Assembly (NCBI GenBank): GCA_934569045.1
Contig: CAKTJX010000037.1
Span: forward strand, 1-21,821
DNA: 21,821 nucleotides
Direction: 5' to 3'
Source: an uncultured Oscillospiraceae bacterium
GTDB taxonomy: Bacteria > Bacillota > Clostridia > Oscillospirales > Oscillospiraceae
Positions 1-6,830 of this stretch are shown here, in pieces. Each line of letters opens with the position of its first letter. Position 1 is the first letter of the stretch. A program made the translations under genes and the position numbers. Below the pieces are notes generated by a model that was not told the DNA's origin, made no database searches, and saw only the letters and a list, made by a program, of their open reading frames with translations.

Positions 1-1
1 T

Positions 2-77
2 GCGCCGGTGGCTCAATGGATAGAGCATCGGATTCCGGTTCCGAGGGTTGGGGGTTCGAGTCCCTTCCGGCGTACCA
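2..77 (+). tRNA. tRNA-Arg (anticodon CCG), CCA encoded
   Basis: The sequence folds as a complete 76-nt cloverleaf. The acceptor GCGCCGG pairs with CCGGCGT (one G-U at the end), a D-arm follows, then anticodon stem TCGGA/TCCGA with loop TTCCGGT, giving anticodon CCG for the codon CGG. The T-arm is GGGGG-TTCGAGT-CCCTT, with two G-U pairs. The discriminator A and CCA are genomically encoded. A strong terminator follows immediately. The 3' end is repeated twice more within the next 150 bases, once inverted. Confidence 0.93.
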
Positions 78-112
78 AAAATACCGTACTCCTTTTGGAG
101 TACGGTATTTTT
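78..112 (+). terminator. Rho-independent terminator of the tRNA-Arg gene
   Basis: A perfect 15-bp stem, AAAATACCGTACTCC with GGAGTACGGTATTTT, closes a TTTT loop. It starts one base after the encoded CCA and ends in a T-run. The A/T symmetry would also allow termination from the opposite direction. Confidence 0.9.
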
Positions 113-116
113 GTGT

Positions 117-310
117 GCGCCGGGAGGGACTCGAACCATTGAATGCGACAGTCCGGCGGACTGTCGCCAAACGCCGGCTGGACGGCGTTTGCTCCGTAGT
201 GTACCGAGTCCCTTCCGGCGTGCCGCCCCGATACGGGACAGATCAAGCAGTACAGCCACGAAAGGACGGCGGCTGCGAAGCAACCGTAAAAACAGTCCGG
301 CGGACTGCCG
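117..310. repeat. tRNA-3'-end relics and GC-rich palindromes
   Basis: This gene-free patch between the tRNA and the sigma operon holds an inverted near copy (19/20) of the tRNA T-arm/acceptor end at 118-137 and a 17-base direct copy of the tRNA 3' end at 205-221, identical to 57-73. Between them lie two hairpins: 145-167 (10-bp arms GCGACAGTCC/GGACTGTCGC) and 168-191 (CAAACGCCG/CGGCGTTTG). The core CAGTCCGGCGGACTG of the first hairpin recurs at 293-307. The section 117-222 is thus a small element whose inverted ends mimic the tRNA. No convincing protein is encoded; the overlapping reading frames are read-through of tRNA-like sequence. Confidence 0.7.
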
Positions 311-432
311 TCAAATCCAGCTGATCCAGTTCATTTTTCACAGAAGTATTGAAGTCTGAATTGAAATGTGTTAGCTTTCCCGTGAAGAATCCCTCTATTA
401 GGGTGAAGAGCAAAACACAGGAGGTGCAGTCA

Positions 433-987
433 ATGCAAGACGAGCAGATAATCAGACTGTTCTTTACCCGAAACGAGGATGCCATTCAGCAGACAGCTGC
501 CAAGTACGGAAACCGTTTGACAGGCTTGGCGGCGAATATTCTTCGGAACAACGAGGATGCGCAGGAGTGCGTGAATGACACATATCTGAAGGCGTGGGAT
601 ACCATTCCGCCGACGAAACCGGACCATTTCTATGCCTACTTAGCAAAAATCTGCCGCTTTTTCGCCTTTGGAAAACTGGATTGGAAGAATGCCGCCAAGC
701 GGAACGGGGAGGTTGTGGCCCTGACACAGGAAATGGAGGAATGCATTCCGAGTCCCTGGCATGACGCGAATATGGACAGCGCGGAAATCAGCGGCCTGGT
801 CAGCAGTTTTCTGCGGGGCCAGACCCGGGAAAACCGGATGATATTTGTGAGACGGTATTGGTATGGTGACAGCATCCGGGAGATTGCGCTGCGGTATGCG
901 CTCAGCGAGAGCACCGTTGCGATGCGGCTGTCCCGGACAAGGGGGAAATTGGCAGCTTACCTAAAAAAGGAGGGAATTTGCGTATGA
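433..987 (+). CDS. RNA polymerase sigma-70 family (ECF-like) sigma factor
   Basis: A protein of 184 residues with the two-domain layout of extracytoplasmic-function sigma factors. Region 2 lies near residues 10-75 and includes ILRNNEDAQECVNDTYLKAW, which binds core polymerase and the -10 element. Region 4 lies near residues 130-180, with the helix-turn-helix SIREIALRYALSESTVAMRL for the -35 element. The ATG at 433 is chosen because AGGAGGT stands seven bases upstream; the frame stays open upstream to a TTG at 349 but that start has no SD. Its TGA overlaps the ATG of the next gene (ATGA), so the two are translationally coupled. By analogy with sigma/DUF4179 pairs it probably directs a stress or envelope response held in check by its partner. 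The signal is not evident from sequence. Confidence 0.9.
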   Translation: MQDEQIIRLFFTRNEDAIQQTAAKYGNRLTGLAANILRNNEDAQECVNDTYLKAWDTIPPTKPDHFYAYLAKICRFFAFGKLDWKNAAKRNGEVVALTQEMEECIPSPWHDANMDSAEISGLVSSFLRGQTRENRMIFVRRYWYGDSIREIALRYALSESTVAMRLSRTRGKLAAYLKKEGICV

Positions 988-2138
988 CCGGGAAGGATAT
1001 GCTCAAGGGCATCCAGAATATGGATGCGGATTTGATTGAAGAAGCGGAATTCGGCACATTTGGGAAGAGGCAAAACCGGTTTTCCGGGAAGACGAAGCTG
1101 CTGCTTGTGTTGGCGGCCGCACTGATTGTGGGCACGATGACCGCCGCGGCGGTATTTACCCGCTGGTCAACCACCGCGCAGACCCGTTATAACCCCACCC
1201 AGGAAATCAAGGAACAGGCGCAAAAGAGCGGCCTGTCCGTGATGCTGGAAGAAACGAAAGGAGCCGAAAATCCCAACGAAGTTCTGTCCGCCACGGATCA
1301 GGGCATCACCATCACCGCGGTTCAGAGCCTTGTTGACAATTATGGGGCGGAGATCACCTTCCGGGTGGAGGGCGTTGACCTGACGGAGGGGCAATACCCC
1401 ACTGCATGGCCTGAGGTCACCATTGACGGAGACTTGTTTTTCTCCAGAAGTAAAAGCGGGGGCTTTTTCGACGGCACTACACGGAATGAAGAGGGGCAGT
1501 GGGTCTATGCTTCCACGGGTGAACCGGTGCGTTTTAGAGACGATGCGCTCCAATCCGCGATTTTAGATTGGGCAGCGGATGATGGAAGCATGGAATATAC
1601 ATACTATATCTCCTTCTTGGAAACGGATGGCCGCTATATGGGCAAGGAGATCGTCTTCCGGTTTCACAGCATCGACTTTGAGAGCGAACAGAAGGGCGGT
1701 GTGTCCGAACCATCGGTGGAAGGCCACTGGGAGCTGAAATGGACATTGACCGGAACCGGCGACAGCATCACGGTCACGCCCAACGCCAAAATCGGAGACA
1801 GCGATGTGGTCCTGCTGGATGCCGAGATCGGCCAGTTAAGTCTGCGCACCCGCTACCAGGTAAAGGAATACTGGGAAGGCTGGAATGAGCTGGTCCCACT
1901 TTCCCAGGGCGTCTGCGGTGTCCGTATGAAGGATGGCAGCGAATACTGGTGCGTTGAGTCTTCCTTCGGCTTTGAGGACCGTGAAAAGATGATCTATTTT
2001 ATAGAAAGTTCGATGTATGATGGCATCCTGGATATCAGCCAGGTGGAATCCCTGATATTCCCCAAGGGCTGGGGATTGGATGCCTGGGGCAGACCCACCA
2101 TTGAAACATACTGCTATATCCCTGTTTCTGTAGAGTGA
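984..2138 (+). CDS. DUF4179-like membrane-anchored protein, probable anti-sigma factor
   Basis: A protein of 384 residues. It has a short charged cytoplasmic N-terminus (MTGKDMLKGIQNMDADLIEE), one hydrophobic segment at about residues 38-58 (LLLVLAAALIVGTMTAAAV) and a long, mostly beta-predicted extracytoplasmic part. This layout and the position directly after an ECF-like sigma gene fit the DUF4179 group, whose N-terminus is thought to bind the sigma factor. The ATG at 984 overlaps the sigma stop codon and lies about ten bases after AGGAGG; a TTG at 978 in the same frame is too close to that SD. No zinc-binding HxxxCxxC anti-sigma motif is visible, so the anti-sigma role is inferred from context. 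The ligand of the outer domain is unknown. Confidence 0.8.
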   Translation: MTGKDMLKGIQNMDADLIEEAEFGTFGKRQNRFSGKTKLLLVLAAALIVGTMTAAAVFTRWSTTAQTRYNPTQEIKEQAQKSGLSVMLEETKGAENPNEVLSATDQGITITAVQSLVDNYGAEITFRVEGVDLTEGQYPTAWPEVTIDGDLFFSRSKSGGFFDGTTRNEEGQWVYASTGEPVRFRDDALQSAILDWAADDGSMEYTYYISFLETDGRYMGKEIVFRFHSIDFESEQKGGVSEPSVEGHWELKWTLTGTGDSITVTPNAKIGDSDVVLLDAEIGQLSLRTRYQVKEYWEGWNELVPLSQGVCGVRMKDGSEYWCVESSFGFEDREKMIYFIESSMYDGILDISQVESLIFPKGWGLDAWGRPTIETYCYIPVSVE

Positions 2139-2184
2139 ATGTTCTGAAATTGAAAAAACGATTTGCAGAATCAGGATAAAAACC

Positions 2185-2246
2185 GCGCAGCCTGACAAAG
2201 CCCCTACTTTCGCTTGCTGAAAGTGGGGGCCTTTGTCAGGCTGCGC
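2185..2246 (-). terminator. Very long stem-loop, terminator of the toxin-antitoxin operon
   Basis: The arms GCGCAGCCTGACAAAG and CTTTGTCAGGCTGCGC pair perfectly over 16 bp. They continue, past one bulged C, into CCCCTACTTTC/GAAAGTGGGGG (one G-U) around a 7-nt loop, for about 27 bp in all. On the reverse strand the stem is followed by GGTTTTTATCC, so it works best as terminator for the leftward toxin gene. It may also stop the rightward DUF4179 transcript. Confidence 0.75.
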
Positions 2247-2261
2247 AGTCCGGTGGTCGGA

Positions 2262-2582
2262 TCACTGCTCCTCCCGCATTGCTTTGAACAGTCGGGGATA
2301 ATCCCTTGCCCCGTGGGCGATGTGATACACCAGCGCCTCGTCCCCGATACAGCGGTACACGCAGATATATTTTCCGGCGATGACCAGCCGATAGCCGCTC
2401 TGCCGCAGAAATCGGTCTCTGGGGACGTGGCCGGATAAGGGAAACTGTTCTAGTCTTTGCAGGGTATCCAGAATCTCGTTTACGATTCTCGCGGCGGATT
2501 CCCGGCCTACCAGACACAAATGGAGCCGGGCGATTTCTTCCAGCTCCCGCTGAGCGGGCTCCAAAATAATCAGCTTAGCCAC
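2262..2582 (-). CDS. RelE/ParE-family toxin
   Basis: A protein of 106 residues from a GTG start. It begins VAKLIILEPAQRELEEIA, typical of ParE/RelE N-terminal strand and helix. It carries the conserved C-terminal half with GYRLVIAGKYICVYR and VYHIAHGARDYPRLF, the RelE/ParE core strands. Such toxins inhibit gyrase (ParE-like) or cleave ribosome-bound mRNA (RelE-like); the sequence alone does not separate these. The GTG at 2582-2580 overlaps the antitoxin stop codon by eight bases, with GGAGG about twelve bases upstream inside the antitoxin gene, so translation is coupled. The frame is open further upstream to an ATG at 2708, but that extension would overlap the antitoxin and resembles nothing. 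Confidence 0.87.
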   Translation of the reverse strand: MAKLIILEPAQRELEEIARLHLCLVGRESAARIVNEILDTLQRLEQFPLSGHVPRDRFLRQSGYRLVIAGKYICVYRCIGDEALVYHIAHGARDYPRLFKAMREEQ

Positions 2583-2841
2583 GTCGCAGAATCGCCTCCA
2601 ACCGTTTGCGGGATTCTTCAGCCGTGTAGGTGGGAGCACCTGCCAACCGAAGGCTCTCCGCGGCTTCCAGCCGGGCCCGCAGCCGCAGGGTTTCTTCCCG
2701 CTCCTCAAAGGCCTCGATGCTCATAACCACAAGATCGCCCTCCCCATTTTTGGTGATATAGATGGGCTCCGATGCCTTGTGGGCCAAATCGGAAATTGTG
2801 CCATAGTCATTGCGCAGAGTCGTAGAAGATTTGATAATCAT
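2575..2841 (-). CDS. Phd/YefM-family antitoxin
   Basis: A protein of 88 residues. The N-terminal half, MIIKSSTTLRNDYGTISDLA followed by EPIYITKNGEGDLVVMS, matches the Phd/YefM fold: DNA-binding N-terminus, strand with an N-G-x-G turn, then VVMSIEAFEE. The C-terminal half is charged and helical, as expected of the toxin-wrapping tail. The start is fixed by AAAGGAGGTG fifteen bases before the ATG. It is the first gene of a leftward two-gene operon. The promoter region carries repeated half-sites that presumably bind this protein, alone or with the toxin, for autoregulation. Confidence 0.88.
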   Translation of the reverse strand: MIIKSSTTLRNDYGTISDLAHKASEPIYITKNGEGDLVVMSIEAFEEREETLRLRARLEAAESLRLAGAPTYTAEESRKRLEAILRRG

Positions 2842-2858
2842 GTCGACTGCACCTCCTT

Positions 2859-2890
2859 TATAATTCTATGATAATTCTAGCAGAATTATA
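2859..2890 (-). promoter_or_regulatory. Toxin-antitoxin promoter and operator (three half-sites)
   Basis: Read on the + strand there are two direct half-sites, TATAATTCTA (2859-2868) and ATAATTCTA (2871-2879), and one inverted half-site, AGAATTATA (2882-2890). The last pair forms a palindrome with 8-bp arms. The inverted half-site contains the reverse-strand -10 box TATAAT (2890-2885), so a bound repressor would block the polymerase. A TTGGGA 18 bases upstream is a fair -35 box. Confidence 0.65.
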
Positions 2891-2910
2891 CACGAATTGC
2901 AAGAGACATC

Positions 2911-2945
2911 CCAACCACCTGCCGGGGTTTTCGACAGGTGGTTGG
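2911..2945. repeat. Inverted repeat between divergent promoters
   Basis: CCAACCACCTG and CAGGTGGTTGG form a perfect 11-bp inverted repeat around a 13-base loop. It lies between the leftward toxin-antitoxin promoter and the rightward rhodanese-TtcA promoter. There is no T-run on either side, so it is not a typical terminator. It could be an operator or a structural insulator. Confidence 0.5.
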
Positions 2946-2994
2946 CCTGAATTGCACCGAAAAACACCAGGCACAGTTCCACACGGCACTTCCC

Positions 2995-3023
2995 TTGACA
3001 AGAAAAGCGGTTTTCGGTATAAT
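2995..3023 (+). promoter_or_regulatory. Consensus sigma-A promoter of the rhodanese-TtcA gene
   Basis: TTGACA, a 17-base spacer, then TATAAT: a perfect match to the vegetative consensus. Its position rules out the in-frame ATG codons upstream (2938) and within the -10 box (3022) as starts. Confidence 0.9.
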
Positions 3024-3072
3024 GCCTACTGCGTTACTCAGAAATACAGGGGAGAATAAGAGGGAAAAGCAA

Positions 3073-4251
3073 GTGGACTGTGAAATTACATTTGACCAGC
3101 TGGAGGGGCTGGAAAAGCCCAGAGTGATCGATATGCGCCAACCGGAGCAGTTTGCCTACGGCACCTATCCTGGGGCGGTGAATATCCCGGAAGGGACGCT
3201 GAAAAGGGAGGACTGCCGGGAGCCGGTGTATCTGCTCTGCCAGAGCGGGGTGCGCTCCCTGGAGCTTGCGGAGCAGTGGCAGGCCCAGGGGCTCCCGGTT
3301 GTGAGCATCCGGGGCGGCTACCGGGAGTATCTGCGCCGGGCTCTATCCCGCACCGCGGCGGACGAGACCCTTTCCGCCCAGCGCCGGGCCCGGGCGGAGC
3401 ACAGCATCATCACCACCTACCGCAAGGAGCTGTGGACGCCCTTTATCCGGGCCATCAAGCAGTACAAGCTCATTTCGGATGGGGACAAAATCGCTGTGTG
3501 CATTTCCGGCGGCAAGGATTCCATGCTGATGGCGAAGCTCTTTCAGGAGCTGAAGATCCACGGCAGACAGAATTTTGAGCTGGTTTTCCTGGTAATGAAC
3601 CCCGGCTACAATCAGCTGAACGGCCAGGCAGTGCTGGAGAATGCCAAGCTGCTGGGCATCCCTATCCAGGTGTTCCACACGGAGATCTTTGATATTGTGG
3701 CAAACCAGGGCGGTTCTCCCTGCTACCTCTGCGCCCGGATGCGCCGGGGATACCTCTACAGCAAGGCCAGGGAGCTGGGCTGCAACAAGATCGCCCTGGG
3801 GCACCATTATGATGACGTGATCGAGACCGTCCTCATGGGCATGCTCTATGGCAGCCAGATTCAGACCATGATGCCCAAGCTTCACAGCACCAATTTCCCC
3901 GGCATGGAGCTGATCCGCCCCATGTATCTGATCCGGGAGAAGGATATCCTCCGCTGGCGGGACTACAACGACCTCCACTTCATCCAGTGCGCCTGCCGCC
4001 TGACCGAGAGCTGTGCCTCCTGCGGCGGCACGGAGAAGGGCTCTAAGCGGGCAGAAATCAAGCAGCTCATCCGCACCCTTTCCCAGCAGGATCCCCAAAT
4101 CCCCGCCCGGATTTTCCGCAGCGTGGAGAATGTGAATCTGGATACGGTGATTGCGTATAAGCAGGGAAATGTGACGCATCATTTCCTGGACAGCTACGAG
4201 GAGAAGAAAAACTACCTTCCCCTTGGGGAAGGTGGCACGGCACAGCCGTGA
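3073..4251 (+). CDS. Rhodanese-TtcA fusion: tRNA-thiolation-type ATP pyrophosphatase
   Basis: A protein of 392 residues with two joined domains. Residues 1-90 are a rhodanese domain: VIDMRQPEQFAYGTYPGAVNIP, then the active loop LLCQSGVRS with persulfide-forming Cys56. Residues 110-375 are a TtcA-type PP-loop enzyme: SGGKDS at 145-150, the CxxC pair Cys217/Cys220 (CYLCARMRRGYLY) and ALGHHYDD. TtcA makes 2-thiocytidine at tRNA position 32 and uses an Fe-S cluster held by such cysteines; four more cysteines occur at 306-317. The fused rhodanese would logically deliver sulfur. The GTG start follows a GAGGG SD and lies downstream of the promoter, unlike the longer frame from 2938. The last 13 or so residues (YLPLGEGGTAQP) and the stop codon come from a palindromic repeat, so the natural C-terminus may have been replaced. 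The exact tRNA target is inferred. Confidence 0.85.
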   Translation: MDCEITFDQLEGLEKPRVIDMRQPEQFAYGTYPGAVNIPEGTLKREDCREPVYLLCQSGVRSLELAEQWQAQGLPVVSIRGGYREYLRRALSRTAADETLSAQRRARAEHSIITTYRKELWTPFIRAIKQYKLISDGDKIAVCISGGKDSMLMAKLFQELKIHGRQNFELVFLVMNPGYNQLNGQAVLENAKLLGIPIQVFHTEIFDIVANQGGSPCYLCARMRRGYLYSKARELGCNKIALGHHYDDVIETVLMGMLYGSQIQTMMPKLHSTNFPGMELIRPMYLIREKDILRWRDYNDLHFIQCACRLTESCASCGGTEKGSKRAEIKQLIRTLSQQDPQIPARIFRSVENVNLDTVIAYKQGNVTHHFLDSYEEKKNYLPLGEGGTAQP

Positions 4252-4515
4252 CGGATGAGGTGCGGGACGCAGAACCAATACGGAGAAACTTCGGGCGAAT
4301 TCGTAGAAGCTAAACTAAGCTTCCCCTCCGGGGAAGCTGGCAGGGCGTAGCCCTGACTGATGAGGGCGGGACGCAGGACCGATATGGAGAAACTTCAGGC
4401 GAATTCGTACTATTTGTGCTAGGCTGGTACGAATTCGCCCGGGGCGGTACAGGCGTTAAACCTGTACCGCCCTCATCCACCGCCACGGGCGGTCCCCCTT
4501 CCCCAAGGGGAAGGT
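4214..4515. repeat. Cluster of three related palindromic repeat units
   Basis: Unit A (4214-4306) and unit B (4318-4410) are direct, diverged copies. Each has a hairpin of the CTTCCCC/GGGGAAG type, a second small hairpin (CACGGC/GCCGTG or AGGGC/GCCCT), GATGAG, CGGGACGCAG, GGAGAAACTTC and GGCGAATTCGTA. Unit C (4427-4515) is an inverted, partial copy, ending CCTTCCCCAAGGGGAAGG and carrying an extra hairpin, GGCGGTACAGG/CCTGTACCGCC. Units B and C meet at the perfect 13-bp inverted repeat GGCGAATTCGTAC/GTACGAATTCGCC (4398-4410, 4427-4439). The stretch has no gene of its own except the 3' tail of the TtcA fusion. It is probably a small mobile, MITE-like element. Confidence 0.7.
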
Positions 4516-4563
4516 AGGGGGTTGCTCTTTCAGTTATACATGCAACCAAATGCGCAAAAGCCG

Positions 4564-4592
4564 TTGACAGCTGAAACTAGTTGTGCTATCAT
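4564..4592 (+). promoter_or_regulatory. Promoter of the MarR-ABC exporter operon
   Basis: TTGACA, a 17-base spacer, then TATCAT. The inverted repeat that follows directly would place a repressor over the transcription start. Confidence 0.82.
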
Positions 4593-4596
4593 CTAA

Positions 4597-4616
4597 TTAG
4601 TTGAACATACAACTAA
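4597..4616 (+). promoter_or_regulatory. Probable MarR operator
   Basis: TTAGTTG-AACATA-CAACTAA is a perfect 7-bp inverted repeat with 20-bp overall span, as is usual for MarR dimers. It sits between the -10 box and the AGGAGG of the regulator gene. A related half-site, AACTAGTTG, occurs in the promoter spacer. Autoregulation is inferred from this placement. Confidence 0.7.
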
Positions 4617-4630
4617 AAGGAGGCACAGCC

Positions 4631-5107
4631 ATGGACATAACCCACAGGCAGATGACCAAGATCGTCCGGGAGGTCAGCAAATTCACGGTGCAGACCATGA
4701 AGGAGGAGGGCATCGGCACGGCGGAATTTGACGTGATCCACCTGGTGCGGCACAATCCCGGCATTACCCAGACCCAGGTGCGGGAGACGCTGAAAATTGA
4801 CAAGGGGGCGGCGGCCAAGCGGGTAGCAAATCTGGAGGCAAAGGGCTACCTGATCCGCAGGCCCAACCCGGAGGACGGCAGAAGCCAGCTGCTCTACGCT
4901 ACGGAGCAGGCGGAGAAGCTGAAAAATTCCAAGGCCCACATCGAGTCCGTCTTCTACGAGTGGCTGCTCTCGGAGCTGCCCCAGCAGGAAAAGCAGGCCT
5001 TCTGCCAGACCCTGGACACCCTCTACCGGAAGTCGAAGCTTCAGCGGCAGGCGGGTTTTCGGGATCTGACGGCGCTGCTGGAGGGGGAAGACCATCATGA
5101 AGCGTGA
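4631..5107 (+). CDS. MarR-family transcriptional regulator
   Basis: A protein of 158 residues. The winged helix-turn-helix spans about residues 30-100: GIGTAEFDVIHLVRHNPGIT, then TQVRETLKIDKGAAAKRVANLEAKGYL as the recognition helix region, then the wing IRRPNPEDGRSQLLYAT, whose D-x-R motif is typical of MarR. The flanking helices form the dimer interface. The ATG at 4631 follows AAAAGGAGG; an upstream in-frame ATG at 4601 lies inside the operator and lacks an SD. The stop overlaps the start of the first exporter gene by eleven bases. The arrangement operator - MarR - two ABC half-transporters suggests drug- or metabolite-induced efflux. The inducer is unknown. Confidence 0.9.
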   Translation: MDITHRQMTKIVREVSKFTVQTMKEEGIGTAEFDVIHLVRHNPGITQTQVRETLKIDKGAAAKRVANLEAKGYLIRRPNPEDGRSQLLYATEQAEKLKNSKAHIESVFYEWLLSELPQQEKQAFCQTLDTLYRKSKLQRQAGFRDLTALLEGEDHHEA

Positions 5108-6830
5108 ATTCCGGCCGGACAGCGTCCTATCCTATTTTCGCCTGGAGTGGAAGGCTCTGGCGGCGGTGACGGTTTCCGGGCTTATTTACAATGTGGGCCT
5201 GCTGGCGGGGCCCTGGTTTGAGGGTGCCATGACGGGAAAGCTTGTGGGAATTCTGTCTGGAAACAGCGGCTTTTCCGCTATGCTGGCCCTGGTGGCGGCC
5301 TATGTGCTTGTGACGCTGGGGGTCCAGGGAGCCCGGTATCTCAAGCGTTTCTACGTCCGGCGGTTTGCCAACAATGTCAACCGCCGCATGAAGCAGGTGC
5401 TCTATGGCAAACTGGTGCGGGAAAGCCGCGCCGCTCTCCAGGAGGAGGGCGAGGGCAGCGTTATGACCAAGGCCATCCTGGATGTGGACGACTGCGTAGA
5501 GGGCATGCGCAAGTTCACCACGGAGATTTTTGACACCGGCGTGGCCCTGGCCGCCTATGCCGGGATGCTGCTGGTGTACGATTGGCGCTTGGCGCTGCTG
5601 TGTATGCTCTTCCCGCCCATCTCCTATTACACCGCGGAGAAGATGAAGGGACTGATCCAGCGGGCGGGGGCGGCCTTTAAGATTCAGTCCGGCCTACTCA
5701 GCACGGCCACTATGGACCGGGCCCGCAACGGCGTGACCTACCGGGTCTTCGGCCGGGAGGAGGCCCGGCGGCAGGACTATGAAAAAAACCTTTCGGACTA
5801 TGAGACGGCGGCGGTGAAGGCCAGCGTGTGGAATGCCGCCATGCCCCCCGTCTACCGGATTGTCTCCATGGCGGGGGTGCTGTTCATCCTCTATTTCGGC
5901 CAGAAAAATGTGCTGGGCACCGGGCGGAGCAGCTGGGATATCGCGGCCTTTGCCACCTTCCTGTCCTGCTTTACCAAGCTGGCAGCGAAATCCTCAAGCG
6001 CGGCCAAGCTTTTCAACGCGGTGCACAAGGCCCAGGTGTCCTGGAACCGGATTCGCCCCATGCTCTCCGCCCCGGATGCCGAAGCGCAGGCGGAGGCAGC
6101 GCCCATGGAACCGGAAATGCTGCGTGTGGAGAACCTGTGCTTCTCCTACCCCAATGGCCGGGAGATCCTGAAGGATATTTCCTTTACCGCCCAGCCGGGG
6201 CAGCTCATCGGCATCACCGGCCCGGTGGCTTGCGGCAAATCCACCCTGGGCAAGGCCTTCCTCTGTGAATATCCCTATGGGGGTTCCATCACCTTCGGGG
6301 GGCAGGAGCTGCGGGATATGGACGGGGGAACGTTAAGCCGCGTGATTGGCTATCTGGGACACGACCCGGAGCTGCTCAGCGGCACGATGGAAGAGAACAT
6401 TCTGCTGGGCGAAAATCAAGAACCCTGGACTTATCTGCGGCTGGTCTGCCTGGACAAAGAGGTGGAGGCCATGGAGCAGGGGATTCAGACCCCTGTGGGC
6501 AGCGATGGCGGGGGGCTCTCCGGCGGCCAGGCCCAGCGGCTGGCCCTGGCACGGACCCTGTGCCACCGCCGCCCGGTGCTGATTCTGGACGATCCCTTCT
6601 CAGCCCTGGATCGGGCTACAGAGCGGCAGGTGTTTGAAAATCTGCGCAAGACGGCGAAGGACAGCGTGGTGCTGCTGATTTCCCACCGGCTCTACCTGTT
6701 CCCGGAGCTGGATCACATCCTGTATCTGGAGGACGGAGCTGTTACCCAGGGCACCCACCGGGAGCTCATGGCAAAGGCTCCCGCCTACGCCAAGCTGTAT
6801 GAAGATCAGAGAGGAGGCGGGCAGATATGA
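5097..6830 (+). CDS. ABC exporter half-transporter with degenerate Walker B (D for E)
   Basis: A protein of 577 residues with an N-terminal membrane domain (about 20-300, six predicted segments) and a C-terminal ATPase domain (about 340-577). Walker A is GPVACGKST (375-383), the signature is canonical LSGGQ (474-478), Walker B is VLILDD (494-499) and the switch histidine is His530. Two positions are unusual: Asp499 stands where the catalytic glutamate is expected, and His422 replaces the Q-loop glutamine. Such a subunit would hydrolyse ATP poorly but supply a good signature motif to a partner. The ATG overlaps the MarR gene, and its own end overlaps the next ABC gene by four bases, so the three are one operon. 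Likely role: drug or peptide-type efflux in the cytoplasmic membrane. Substrate unknown. Confidence 0.92.
   Translation: MKREFRPDSVLSYFRLEWKALAAVTVSGLIYNVGLLAGPWFEGAMTGKLVGILSGNSGFSAMLALVAAYVLVTLGVQGARYLKRFYVRRFANNVNRRMKQVLYGKLVRESRAALQEEGEGSVMTKAILDVDDCVEGMRKFTTEIFDTGVALAAYAGMLLVYDWRLALLCMLFPPISYYTAEKMKGLIQRAGAAFKIQSGLLSTATMDRARNGVTYRVFGREEARRQDYEKNLSDYETAAVKASVWNAAMPPVYRIVSMAGVLFILYFGQKNVLGTGRSSWDIAAFATFLSCFTKLAAKSSSAAKLFNAVHKAQVSWNRIRPMLSAPDAEAQAEAAPMEPEMLRVENLCFSYPNGREILKDISFTAQPGQLIGITGPVACGKSTLGKAFLCEYPYGGSITFGGQELRDMDGGTLSRVIGYLGHDPELLSGTMEENILLGENQEPWTYLRLVCLDKEVEAMEQGIQTPVGSDGGGLSGGQAQRLALARTLCHRRPVLILDDPFSALDRATERQVFENLRKTAKDSVVLLISHRLYLFPELDHILYLEDGAVTQGTHRELMAKAPAYAKLYEDQRGGGQI

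Noticed and set aside
13..246. Reading frames over the tRNA and its relics (for example one containing GLEPPTLGTGIRCSIH)
   Set aside because: This is a familiar false translation of the antisense strand of a tRNA gene.
3343..4278. 311-residue reverse-strand open frame inside the TtcA fusion gene
   Set aside because: Antisense shadow; the forward frame carries intact rhodanese and PP-loop motifs.
4357..4405. CTGATGAG followed by GGAGAAAC, reminiscent of a hammerhead ribozyme core
   Set aside because: The bases between them do not form the required stem II, and the sister copy at 4251-4290 has CGGATGAGG instead; it is part of the palindromic repeat unit.
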